From positions 62,001-126,000 of the forward strand of contig NZ_MDEN01000063.1 in assembly GCF_001705435.1 (NCBI RefSeq): a DNA stretch of 64,000 bases, in the 5' to 3' direction. The DNA comes from Pseudomonas graminis (lineage in GTDB: Bacteria > Pseudomonadota > Gammaproteobacteria > Pseudomonadales > Pseudomonadaceae). Positions 1-9,509 of the stretch are shown piece by piece. The number at the start of each line of letters is the position of its first letter. Position 1 is the stretch's first letter. A model generated the notes under the pieces. The model was not told where the DNA came from. It searched no databases and worked only from the letters and a program-made list of their open reading frames with translations. A program made the translations under genes and the position numbers.

Positions 1-2
1 CG

Positions 3-476
3 ACACCGCTGCTGGCGGTGTTGCTGGTGTTGTGCGCGGCCTCGATGTGGGCGTTGGGCAACATCATCACGCGCCGGTTCGGCAACGTCGATCTCGTGGC
101 GCTGGTGGTCTGGGGAGCGATTGTTCCGCCGCTACCGTTTCTCGCCATGTCGCTGTGGCTGGAGGGGCCGGCGCTCATTGAGCATTCATTGCTCAACCTG
201 AGTTGGAGCTCGGTGCTGTCGCTGGCTTATCTGGCCTTCGTCGCCACGCTCTTCGGCTACATCAGCTGGAGCAAGCTGCTGTCTCGCTACCCGGCGGGCA
301 AGGTCGCGCCGTTTTCCCTGCTGGTGCCGGTGGTCGGCCTGAGTTCCTCAGCGTTGGTGCTGGGCGAGCGACTCAGCGTGCTGCAATGCGCGGGGGGTGT
401 GCTTGTGATGTTGGGTCTGACAGTCAATTTGTTGGGCCCCAAATTATTCGGTGGAGGGCGACGCGCGGTGGCTTGA
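3..476 (+). CDS. eamA: EamA-type O-acetylserine/cysteine exporter, C-terminal part
   Basis: This reading frame is open at the left window edge, so only the last 157 codons are present. It is almost entirely hydrophobic with about five membrane spans, as expected for the second half of a drug/metabolite transporter. The segment APFSLLVPVVGL followed by a conserved GE-R motif closely resembles E. coli EamA (YdeD), an inner-membrane exporter of O-acetylserine and cysteine, and the N-terminal WALGN-I motif fits the second EamA repeat. The substrate is inferred from family resemblance only. It converges on the SulP gene, and I see no clear terminator hairpin in the 119-bp gap. Confidence 0.75.
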   Translation, partial: TPLLAVLLVLCAASMWALGNIITRRFGNVDLVALVVWGAIVPPLPFLAMSLWLEGPALIEHSLLNLSWSSVLSLAYLAFVATLFGYISWSKLLSRYPAGKVAPFSLLVPVVGLSSSALVLGERLSVLQCAGGVLVMLGLTVNLLGPKLFGGGRRAVA

Positions 477-595
477 TGACGGGCGACGCCGGATCACTTT
501 CGCAAACCACGCGTATCCATTGCAGCGCTGCGTCTCTGCGCAGCGCAGGCCGTTGCCAAGCCTTCCCGGCGTCACTGCTGACCGTTTTGCTGCGG

Positions 596-2083
<1,488 letters not shown>

Positions 2084-2416
2084 TAATTCACCCAGGGCAG
2101 GCACGGCATGACGCACAGCGACGGGCGCCGAGCGATACACGTGTGTCTGTTTCAATTGAGTTGTGGATTAGCCGCGGCCAGAAATTCAGGCGCAGCAGGA
2201 TTCGACCGCAGTCAGGTGGCGGTCAGAGTCAAGCGAGGGGGGCGTAGCGCTAAGGCGGCGTAGGCAGCCAGTTGGAACGGGGCAAGGTAGTACCTTTGGT
2301 TATTCATCGTGAGACATGGGCATGATAGTTGTGATCTCGCCGTCCGGTCCAGACTGAATTCGCCCGAGCCGACTGATGGACGTAAGAGCAGTAAAAACAA
2401 ATCACACGCTTTAACA

Positions 2417-2435
2417 AATGGAAACGGTTTGCATT
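2417..2435. promoter_or_regulatory. LacI-family-like palindromic operator candidate upstream of siderophore receptor
   Basis: The 19-bp sequence AATGGAAACGGTTTGCATT has arms that match at 8 of 9 positions about a central G. The TGnAAAC..GTTTnCA pattern is typical of LacI/GalR-family operators. It lies in the 469-bp gap between sulP and the TonB receptor gene, about 118 bp before the receptor start, just ahead of an AT-rich stretch containing TATAAA. The rest of the gap (2084-2552) shows no gene I can support and no convincing Fur box. Confidence 0.4.
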
Positions 2436-2552
2436 AACAATTTATAAAAAGGTTGTTACGATCGACGCCCTCATAGCTTTTCGCCATGTGGAACGTCGCT
2501 CATCAGGGTGATGGGCCGCAGATCAGCTCTCGCCCTTTCCAGGAAGCACCCG

Positions 2553-4775
2553 ATGCTACGTCCCGCCCTGCCAGCCTTGTCGGCACTTGTTGCCCTTGGT
2601 TTCTCCAGCCATTCCTTCGCAGCGCCGACGCAGCAGAATTTGCCGGATCAGCCACCGGCAACATCGCTCGCTCAACCGGGCAGTGCCAGCAGCAATTCGG
2701 CGTCGGGCGCCGTCGCGCTGGAAGGCCTGAGCATCAACGCCGATTACGGCATCGCGGGACAGGCGACCACGGAGAGTTCGGGGTCCTACACAACGGGTTC
2801 CATGAACACGGCGACCAAGCTGCCGCTGTCCATCCGCGAGACGCCGCAGTCGGTGAGTGTGATCACCCGCCAGCGCATGGACGATCAGGGCATGAATGAC
2901 CTGAACGATGTGGTGAAATACGCGCCCGGCGTGACGTTGCACCGAACGGCGTCGGACCGTCAGGAGTTTCTGGCGCGCGGTTTCAAGATCGACAACATCA
3001 TGTACGACGGCCTGCCGAGCAGCATCAGCGCCTACACCCAGGACGTGATTTCCGGCGCGGATCTGGCCATGTATGACCGCGTCGAAGTGGTTCGCGGGGC
3101 GACGGGCCTGATGACCGGCGCGGGCAGCCCGGCGGCGACGTTGAACCTGGTGCGCAAGCGCCCGACCGCCGTGCCGCAGGTCAGTGTCACCACCAGCGTC
3201 GGCAGTTGGGACCGTTACCGCACCGAGGTCGATGCGTCGAACAAGCTCAACGACTCCGGCACCGTTCGCGGCCGTGTGGTGGCCGCGTACGAAGATGACA
3301 AGAGCTTCTCCGATATCCGCAAAAATCAGCGGCAGACCTTTTACGGGATTCTCGAAGCCGACCTGAACGACTCGACCACCTGGACCGTCGGCGCGTCCAA
3401 ACAGCGTGACGACAACACCTCGGACTGGGGCGGTCTGCCCAGCGGCCCGAACGGCGAAGACCTGCACCTCAAGCGTTCGACATTCCTCAGCAACGACTGG
3501 TCGTACTGGAACAAAGACAACATCATGTTCTTCACCGACATCACCCACCGTTTCGACAACGGCTGGTCGGCCAAGCTGGCGGGACAGAAGATCTGGGCTG
3601 AAGCGGACACCTTCTCCAGCTACATCGGCAACTACGACGGTCTGGGTTTTCAGCAGTACCACGGCAAGTACCGCGACGACGATGACCAGACCAACCTCGA
3701 CGCCTCCCTCAGCGGGCCGTTTCAGATGTTCGGTCGCGAGCATGAACTGGTCGTGGGCGTGAGCCACCGGCAGGAGAAATTTCACCAGTGGGGCGGCTGG
3801 ACCGACGGCACGCCCATTGACCTCTACAACCCGACCCATTCACTGCCCAAACCTGACGTCGACACCAGCCTGTACGAAACCCGCAATGCCGCTACCGAAG
3901 AAGGGGTTTACGCCGTCGCGCGCTTGAACCCGATCGACCCGCTGCACGTCATCCTCGGCAGCCGCGTCAGCTGGTATGACTTCGACAACCGCGTCGGCAG
4001 CGGCGATTACAAGGTGGTCCGCGAAGTCACGCCCTACGCCGGCGTCATCTATGACCTGAACGACACGTACTCGGCCTACGCCAGCTACACCGAAATCTTC
4101 AAGCCGCAGACCGAGATGGATTCAGCGCGCTCGGTGTTGAAGCCAATGACGGGCAAGAACTACGAGATCGGCCTGAAGGGCGAATACTTCGACGGCGCGC
4201 TGAATGCCTCGGTGGCGCTCTTTGAAATGGAGCAGGAAAACCGCGCGTACCTGGTGCAGGACCAGAACTCCACCAATTGCCCGAGCTTCCCGGCGTCCAG
4301 TTGCTACGGCGCAGCGGGCAAAGTGCGCAGCCGCGGGATTGATACCGAACTGAGCGGCGCGCTGACGCCGGACTGGCAGTTCTCGGCGTCGTACACCTAC
4401 GTGTTGAGCCAGTTTGTCGAAGACGGCACCAAAAGCAACGAAGGCAAACTGTTCGCCCCCGAGCAGCCGAAGCATCTGTTCAAAGCCGCGACCAGCTACA
4501 CATTGCCCGGCGAGCTGCACAAATGGCGCGTGGGGGCGGACGTGCTGGCCCAGAGCAAGACCTTCAACCGCGTTGGCGACGGCCAGGCCGATCAGGACGC
4601 TTACGGCATCGTCGGCCTGATGGCCGGCTACAAGCTGAACGAGCACTGGGACGGCCGGGTCAACGTCAACAACCTGTTCGACACCCGCTACTGGCAGGGC
4701 ATTCCGATCGCGTCGGGTACCGGCGTTTACGGCGATCCGCGCAACCTGATGTTCTCGGTGAAGTGGACGCTCTGA
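2553..4775 (+). CDS. TonB-dependent siderophore receptor (FhuE/FpvB-like)
   Basis: This outer-membrane ferric-siderophore receptor has about 740 residues. A signal peptide ends near SHSFA. It is followed by a plug domain with a RETPQSVSVITRQRMDDQ motif and a 22-strand barrel closing with a C-terminal aromatic/Leu strand (SVKWTL). There is no N-terminal STN signalling domain, so it is unlikely to work through a FecR-type anti-sigma factor. The ATG at 2553 is preceded by AGGAAG and gives a normal signal peptide; the upstream in-frame ATG would disrupt it. The ferric hydroxamate or ferrichrome-like ligand is a guess from resemblance to FhuE. No siderophore biosynthesis gene is adjacent, which fits uptake of a foreign siderophore. 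Confidence 0.88.
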   Translation: MLRPALPALSALVALGFSSHSFAAPTQQNLPDQPPATSLAQPGSASSNSASGAVALEGLSINADYGIAGQATTESSGSYTTGSMNTATKLPLSIRETPQSVSVITRQRMDDQGMNDLNDVVKYAPGVTLHRTASDRQEFLARGFKIDNIMYDGLPSSISAYTQDVISGADLAMYDRVEVVRGATGLMTGAGSPAATLNLVRKRPTAVPQVSVTTSVGSWDRYRTEVDASNKLNDSGTVRGRVVAAYEDDKSFSDIRKNQRQTFYGILEADLNDSTTWTVGASKQRDDNTSDWGGLPSGPNGEDLHLKRSTFLSNDWSYWNKDNIMFFTDITHRFDNGWSAKLAGQKIWAEADTFSSYIGNYDGLGFQQYHGKYRDDDDQTNLDASLSGPFQMFGREHELVVGVSHRQEKFHQWGGWTDGTPIDLYNPTHSLPKPDVDTSLYETRNAATEEGVYAVARLNPIDPLHVILGSRVSWYDFDNRVGSGDYKVVREVTPYAGVIYDLNDTYSAYASYTEIFKPQTEMDSARSVLKPMTGKNYEIGLKGEYFDGALNASVALFEMEQENRAYLVQDQNSTNCPSFPASSCYGAAGKVRSRGIDTELSGALTPDWQFSASYTYVLSQFVEDGTKSNEGKLFAPEQPKHLFKAATSYTLPGELHKWRVGADVLAQSKTFNRVGDGQADQDAYGIVGLMAGYKLNEHWDGRVNVNNLFDTRYWQGIPIASGTGVYGDPRNLMFSVKWTL

Positions 4776-4825
4776 TCACTCCAAATCTGCCCCATTGAGT
4801 GCCGCGTGATCGCCATGTGCAGCGA

Positions 4826-5554
4826 TCAAGCGTCCTCGTCCTGATCCTCCGTCAGCAAATCGAGCCCGGCCAAGGGCTCGATCAACTGCGCACCCTCGTT
4901 GCGCACATTTCCGACCTCTTTGCCCACGGCATGCCAGTGAAAATCGCTGACCGGCCGACAGCCTTCCTGGGCGATTTGCGCGAGCCGTGAGGCCGGTGTC
5001 TGCGGGTCGACCCATTCCCGTGCGAGCTCGGGCGTCAGCACCAAGGGGCGGCGGTCGTGGATGTCGAGCATGCCCGCGTCGCTCGCTGCGGTGATGATGA
5101 CGAAGCCGTCGCGCTCATCCGGCTCAAGCCCAGGCCTGACCTGTCCCAAGGCGGCGAAGTACATCGGCCCCTGGTCTTTCAGATGAATGAAGTACGCCTG
5201 CTTGCGCTTCGAGTCGTTCGGGTCTTTCACCCATTCGTACCAGCCATTGGCCGGGGCCAGGGCGCGACCGTTCGGCCACAGATCCTTGAAGAACTTGCCT
5301 GTCATGACCGTTTCGACCCGCGCATTGATCGGGTCGGGCCGTTTACCTTTGGCCCAGTGGGGCGACCAGCCCCAGCGCACTTTGTCGACGCTCAGGCCGT
5401 CAGCCACCGGGCGGATGATTTCGACGCGGGTGGTCGGCGCCACGTTGTAACGCTCGATGGGCCAGAGATCGTAGCCGTTGATCACCAACTGCTCTGGCGC
5501 AAGCGTCTTGAGGTAATGGTCCATTGGCTCGTAGATCGAGTAGCGTCCGCACAT
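4826..5554 (-). CDS. yedK: SRAP domain protein (YedK/HMCES-like abasic-site crosslinker)
   Basis: The 242-residue product begins MCGRY. Cys2 becomes the N-terminal nucleophile that forms a thiazolidine link to abasic sites in single-stranded DNA. Other family marks are NVAPTT near residue 37, WGWSPHW, NARVET, ANGWYEW (catalytic Glu) and DIHDRRP (catalytic His). The length fits bacterial SRAP proteins. The gene is divergent from umuD across a 98-bp gap holding a perfect LexA box, so SOS control of both genes is likely. The role is protection or processing of abasic sites at stalled forks. Confidence 0.9.
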   Translation of the reverse strand: MCGRYSIYEPMDHYLKTLAPEQLVINGYDLWPIERYNVAPTTRVEIIRPVADGLSVDKVRWGWSPHWAKGKRPDPINARVETVMTGKFFKDLWPNGRALAPANGWYEWVKDPNDSKRKQAYFIHLKDQGPMYFAALGQVRPGLEPDERDGFVIITAASDAGMLDIHDRRPLVLTPELAREWVDPQTPASRLAQIAQEGCRPVSDFHWHAVGKEVGNVRNEGAQLIEPLAGLDLLTEDQDEDA

Positions 5555-5613
5555 GTGTCACCCGTCGAATTTTCCTGCTTACAACATTGACCGCGCGCGG
5601 CTGAGAACGTTAA

Positions 5614-5629
5614 CTGTATATACGTACAG
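5614..5629. promoter_or_regulatory. LexA (SOS) box between SRAP gene and umuD
   Basis: CTGTATATACGTACAG matches the CTG-N10-CAG LexA consensus with an alternating AT-rich core. It sits 24 bp before the umuD start and 60 bp before the divergent SRAP start, so it can serve both promoters. Confidence 0.88.
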
Positions 5630-5652
5630 TTAACAAACACAAGGTCAGTCCC

Positions 5653-6093
5653 ATGAGTGTCACCATCCTTGGCCGGTTGTCAGCGGCGGGCGAGCGGTTC
5701 CCCCTTTATGCCTTTCAAGTACCGGCGGGTTTTCCCTCGCCAGCGGCCGATCACATCGAGCGGCACATCTCGCTGGACGAGCTCTTCGACATCCGCGCGC
5801 CCCATGTCTATCTGGTCAAAATAGAAGGCGACAGCATGCAGGGCGCGGGCATTTATTGCGGCGATCTGGTGATCGTCGACCGCAGCCTGTATGCCGAGCA
5901 TGGCGACATCGTCATCGCCGCGCTGAATACCGAGCCCGTCTGCAAACGCCTGCACATGCGTGGCAACGAGGTCATCCTCAAGTCCGAGAACACCAAATAC
6001 CCGCCGCGCTACGTTATGGAGGGCGACGAGCTGCTGATCTGGGGCGTGGTGAAATACAGCGTTCGCGATCACGACAAGGTGATGCATTCGTGA
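5653..6093 (+). CDS. umuD: UmuD-like S24 self-cleaving subunit, without a partner umuC
   Basis: The 146-residue protein is the size of UmuD (RulA in Pseudomonas). It shows the Ala25-Gly26 cleavage site in VPAGFPSP, the nucleophile Ser61 in GDSMQGAG and the general base Lys98 in VCKRL. UmuD cleaved by RecA* joins UmuC to form error-prone polymerase V. Here no umuC or umuC fragment follows: 113 bp downstream the hrpH gene begins with its own HrpL promoter. The protein must act with a UmuC encoded elsewhere, or be a leftover of a truncated operon. The catalytic residues are intact and the SOS box is perfect, so it is probably expressed. Confidence 0.9.
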   Translation: MSVTILGRLSAAGERFPLYAFQVPAGFPSPAADHIERHISLDELFDIRAPHVYLVKIEGDSMQGAGIYCGDLVIVDRSLYAEHGDIVIAALNTEPVCKRLHMRGNEVILKSENTKYPPRYVMEGDELLIWGVVKYSVRDHDKVMHS

Positions 6094-6152
6094 TGCAGAG
6101 GCTTTCTATATAAGGAAGGCGCGCAGGAGGGGTGTGACAGCACGGGCGTATT

Positions 6153-6180
6153 GGAACCATTCAAGCGCCCGTGCCACACA
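6153..6180 (+). promoter_or_regulatory. hrp box (HrpL promoter) for hrpH
   Basis: GGAACC at 6153-6158, a 15-bp spacer, and CCACACA at 6174-6180 match the HrpL (ECF sigma) consensus GGAACC-N15/16-CCACNNA exactly. It lies 26 bp before the hrpH start and places this lytic transglycosylase in the T3SS regulon. Confidence 0.88.
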
Positions 6181-6206
6181 GCATAAACCTCTCAGGATGA
6201 CCTCCC

Positions 6207-7295
6207 ATGCCGCCTGCCTTCCGCCCGTATCCGGGCGTTTTGCGTGTCGTTCGACCGATGCGCATCGCTTCACTGACCGTCGCGGTGCTGTGTGCCGGGT
6301 GCCAGTCCTACGGCCCTCCCGAGGCGAGTACCGAACGCACGCCGCGCCTGGTGGCGGGGCTCCATCGCAGCGAAGAGCCGTTGGCTTACTCGCGGCCGAC
6401 GCAACCCTACGACGGCAGTGATATCTGGCAGCGAATGGGGCAGGATTTCCGCCTGGCCGACGACAATGGCGTCAATGAACGCATCGTGCGTCAGCGCAAC
6501 TGGCTGCTGGGCAATGCAGGGTTCATCCGCAACGCCAGCCAGCGGGCCAGCCCGTATTTGCACTTTATCGTCGAAACCCTCGACCAGCGCTCGATGCCGG
6601 CGGAACTGGCCCTATTGCCGATCATCGAGAGCGCCTACAACCCCAAGGCCAATTCGATCCGTGACGCGGCCGGGCTGTGGCAGTTCATGGCGGCCACCGG
6701 GCGCGATTTTGACCTGCGCCAGACCGCCTGGTACGACGGCCGCCGGGACGTCGTGGCGTCCAGCAAAGCGGCGATGGATTACCTGACGCGTCTGCATGGC
6801 CAGTTCGGTGGCGACTGGTTGCTGGCCATGGCCGCCTATAACGCAGGGGAGGGCACGGTGAGCCGGGCTATCGACGCAAATCAGCGGCGAGGGCTACCCA
6901 CCGATTACTGGCACCTGAGCCTGCCGAAGGAAACCCAGGATTATGTGCCGCGCCTGCTGGCGCTGTCGTTGCTGGTGCGCGAACCCGGGACCTATGGTGT
7001 GAAACTCAGCCCGGTGGCCAACGCGCCGTATTTCACGGAGCTGGAGCTGGCGCGGCCGGTGGATCTGGAGCGCCTCGCTGTCAGCGCCGGCATCGATCGC
7101 TCGGTGCTGTTGAACCTCAACCCGGCATTTCTGCGCAAAAAAACCGCCGACGGACCCTCTCGCCTGCTCGTGCCTCGCGACCAGTTCGAGCAGCTTTCCG
7201 CCACTCTGGACAAAATGACCGACGACGTCGTGCACGGTAACGAGGCACTGGCGGTCACGACTGCCACGGCGTCAGCGGGAATTGTGCGCCCCTGA
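6207..7295 (+). CDS. hrpH: HrpH-like T3SS-coregulated lytic transglycosylase
   Basis: The 362-residue protein has an N-terminal lipobox-like LCAGC (Cys32) and an MltD-type SLT domain: catalytic Glu141 in LPIIESAYNP, then AAGLWQFM and AMAAYNAGEGTVSRA. It cleaves peptidoglycan glycan strands and has no clear LysM repeats. An upstream hrp box and the position beside hrpR match HrpH (first ORF of the conserved effector locus) of P. syringae, one of the HrpL-regulated transglycosylases known to aid effector translocation. The 6207 ATG fits the promoter distance; an ATG at 6258 would give a tidier lipoprotein signal but has no visible ribosome site. Unlike P. syringae, avrE and hopM are not found beyond it. 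Confidence 0.85.
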   Translation: MPPAFRPYPGVLRVVRPMRIASLTVAVLCAGCQSYGPPEASTERTPRLVAGLHRSEEPLAYSRPTQPYDGSDIWQRMGQDFRLADDNGVNERIVRQRNWLLGNAGFIRNASQRASPYLHFIVETLDQRSMPAELALLPIIESAYNPKANSIRDAAGLWQFMAATGRDFDLRQTAWYDGRRDVVASSKAAMDYLTRLHGQFGGDWLLAMAAYNAGEGTVSRAIDANQRRGLPTDYWHLSLPKETQDYVPRLLALSLLVREPGTYGVKLSPVANAPYFTELELARPVDLERLAVSAGIDRSVLLNLNPAFLRKKTADGPSRLLVPRDQFEQLSATLDKMTDDVVHGNEALAVTTATASAGIVRP

Positions 7296-7536
7296 GGCGA
7301 GGTTTCAGCCGTGAGGTTGTCCGCTTCGGGCCCACTTTTGGCAGCAATGGGCTCGCCGTGTACCGGCGCAGACACACATCCGCCCGCCTGCTTTGCACGT
7401 CCCATCGACCCGGATGAGCCGGGTCAGACTTATTCACACAATGAATTAACGAAAATTTCAGCGAACTTTGCCGGCGTTTTGTAAAAACGCCGATACATCA
7501 TGGCCAGTCGCCTTCGAAGACACAATTCGAAACATC

Positions 7537-7578
7537 CACTGCCCTAGGTTGATGAGCCTTTTGGCTCGTTTAGCAGTG
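7537..7578. other. Two-tier hairpin in hrpR upstream region
   Basis: An outer stem CACTGC/GCAGTG encloses an inner stem GAGCC-TTTT-GGCTC. The layered structure could be an RNA fold or a weak terminator for hrpH, but the T-run after the inner stem is short. Confidence 0.35.
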
Positions 7579-7746
7579 CCTGGCAGATCATCCTGCGCGG
7601 CGAGGAATAGTTGGATCCCATTACCGAATCGTTATTGATCCGCAAACCTTTGCTTCGCTGTTAATAGTTCAAATCATGATAGTCGGTATGTCCGACCCGC
7701 TAAACGCAAGGGGTTTGGACCTATACGCGAGAGTACAGTAAAGCGT

Positions 7747-7784
7747 GTTCGGAAAACCGACTTGGCTCAGTCGGATTTCCGAAC
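7747..7784. other. 15-bp inverted repeat upstream of hrpR
   Basis: The arms GTTCGGAAAACCGAC and GTCGGATTTCCGAAC pair with a single mismatch around an 8-base loop. No T-tract follows, so it is more likely a regulator binding site or an RNA hairpin than a terminator. A shorter GTCGG/CCGAC hairpin lies 50 bp upstream at 7682-7696. Confidence 0.45.
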
Positions 7785-8355
7785 GGAGTTAAACTAGCCT
7801 TCCTTGAAACTAATAATTCAGGTGTCAATGATAGGGTCGCTTTAAATAGGTACGTGACGTTATATAAGTTTTAAAGGGACGGGATATGTAAGTCAGGCGA
7901 TCAAGTAAGTTCGCATTACTTGTTCGGGACGAGCGAATATTAAATACGCGGTGGTCGAGCGCGCGAGGAATGACAATAAGTTTGAAACGGCATGAGTCAG
8001 CGTGCTGGCTTGTCAACCGCTTCGCCGCCGCCGTAGCGATGAGGGGAAGACAGAGGGGACGCACCATGGCAGAGCATAACCTGATGATTGTTAAGCTATT
8101 GTGATGCAGGCGCCAGGCCGGCCGGGCCGTTGGACGCCTCCGACGCTTCATCGTCCAGTCGGGGGCAACGGATGATTTTAAATAGTCGTTTGAATGTTTT
8201 GCGGATAATTAGTTGTATTCGTCAATAAAGTCAAAGTGCTATCACTGGTCGCGTGTGAAGTAGGTCTCGTGACGTCGGGGAACTAAATTTAATTGTGGCT
8301 GCCTTTGTAATGCGTGGTATTAATAAATCGCTTGCTCCCACTACGAGAGGTATCG

Positions 8356-9297
8356 ATGAAAGAAGAAATCGATGTAAGCGACTGTTCCTGTCCGCCAGAA
8401 AATGTGGCGCTGGATATCCAGCAGATAGCATTGAATACCGCAAACCTGAGTATGGATTTGCTGCTGTGCGGGGAGACAGGAACAGGCAAAGACACGCTGG
8501 CCAAACGTATTCATGACTTGTCCGGTCGGACAGGTTCTTTCATCGGTATGAACTGCGCGGCTATTCCGGAATCCCTCGCGGAAAGTCAGCTGTTCGGGGT
8601 CGTGAACGGCGCCTATACCGGTGTCAATCGGTCTCGGGAGGGGTACATCGAAGCGGCCTGCGGCGGCACGCTGTACCTGGACGAGATCGACAGCATGCCG
8701 CTGAGCCTGCAGGCCAAGCTGCTGCGGATTCTGGAAACCCGGGGCATCGAGCGCCTGGGGTCGACCGACTTCATTCCGGTGGACCTTCGGGTCATCGCTT
8801 CGGCGCAGCGCCCTCTGGATGAACTCGTGGAACAAGGGCTTTTTCGTCGCGACCTGTTTTTCCGGCTCAATGTGCTGACTATTCAAATGCCAGCCTTGCG
8901 CAAGCGTCGCGAGCAGATCCTGCCATTGTTCGACCAGTTCACCCAGCAAGTCGCCGCCGATTTTGGCTGCCCGGTTGCCGAGCTGGACAATCGCCTGGTG
9001 CAGGTCCTGCTCAGCCATTCATGGCCCGGCAACATTCGCGAGCTGAAGTCGGCCGCCAAGCGGTTTGTGCTGGGGTTCCCGCTGCTGGGCGGCGATGCAC
9101 CTGCGGACCGTGACCTGGAAACCGGCCTGAAGACCCAACTGCGCGTTATCGAAAGGATGCTCATCGAAGACGCACTCAAGCGTCACAAACACAGCCTGGA
9201 AGCGGTGGTGCAGGAGCTCGAAATTCCTCGGCGCACCTTGTACCACCGGATGAAGGAGCTGGGGATGAATGATGCTGAAGAAGCGGTGATTTCGTAG
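8356..9297 (+). CDS. hrpR: HrpR sigma-54 enhancer-binding activator
   Basis: The 313-residue product is an AAA+ bacterial enhancer-binding protein lacking a receiver domain, as in P. syringae HrpR. It shows Walker A GETGTGKD, a sigma-54 contact loop GAYTGV, Walker B LYLDEID, the R-finger region FRRDLFFRLNVL, and a C-terminal Fis-type helix-turn-helix (LEIPRRTLYHRMKELGM). HrpR forms a hetero-oligomer with HrpS to open the sigma-54 promoter of hrpL. The ATG at 8356 follows GAGAGG; an upstream in-frame GTG is rejected. The last codons and the TAG stop run into a REP element, so the C-terminal tail (about NDAEEAVIS) may be altered by that insertion. Confidence 0.92.
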   Translation: MKEEIDVSDCSCPPENVALDIQQIALNTANLSMDLLLCGETGTGKDTLAKRIHDLSGRTGSFIGMNCAAIPESLAESQLFGVVNGAYTGVNRSREGYIEAACGGTLYLDEIDSMPLSLQAKLLRILETRGIERLGSTDFIPVDLRVIASAQRPLDELVEQGLFRRDLFFRLNVLTIQMPALRKRREQILPLFDQFTQQVAADFGCPVAELDNRLVQVLLSHSWPGNIRELKSAAKRFVLGFPLLGGDAPADRDLETGLKTQLRVIERMLIEDALKRHKHSLEAVVQELEIPRRTLYHRMKELGMNDAEEAVIS

Positions 9298-9383
9298 GAC
9301 CGGCTTCAGGGATGGGGCCGGTGTGAGCGTCACCAGACGTGTGGTGTAACGCCTGACGCCTTCCCGGCTAAAGCCGGTCCTAC
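9294..9383. repeat. REPIN between hrpR and hrpS
   Basis: The left REP half starts GTAGGACCGGCTTCAG at 9294 and is degenerate after its first arm. The right half, 9361-9383, is an intact inverted REP (TTCCCGGCTAAAGCCGGTCC...). The TAG within the left half is the hrpR stop codon. The element is a typical REP doublet of about 90 bp. Confidence 0.85.
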
Positions 9384-9509
9384 AAACGCGAGTTCCGACC
9401 TGAGCCCCACAAATACCTGCCTCACCAAGCGCGCTGTTTCGCAATGGACGCCTCGCAGCCAATCTCGCGCAGCCAATGTCGCGTAACCCTGAGATACCAG
9501 AGGTCGTGG

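Larger units (their letters stand above)
7296..8355. other. Long non-coding leader region upstream of hrpR
   Basis: About 1.06 kb lies between hrpH and hrpR. From about 7440 it is clearly more AT-rich than its surroundings. No open frame in it has Pseudomonas-like codon use or a plausible start. It holds at least three inverted repeats: 7537-7578, 7682-7696 and 7747-7784. It is the likely regulatory region for hrpRS and may contain small RNA sequence; I cannot locate a promoter with confidence. Confidence 0.6.

Noticed and set aside
2401..2460. Possible Fur box before the siderophore receptor gene
   Set aside because: The palindrome matches only about 7 of 19 positions of the Fur consensus; it fits a LacI-type site better.
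2556..3839. Long minus-strand open frame opposite the TonB receptor gene
   Set aside because: It is antisense to a gene with clear domains, its product is low-complexity Arg/Val/Ala-rich, and it arises from GC-rich third positions.
7825..8504. Short minus-strand frames in the hrpR upstream region
   Set aside because: They have poor codon use, no ribosome sites, and some overlap the hrpR start.
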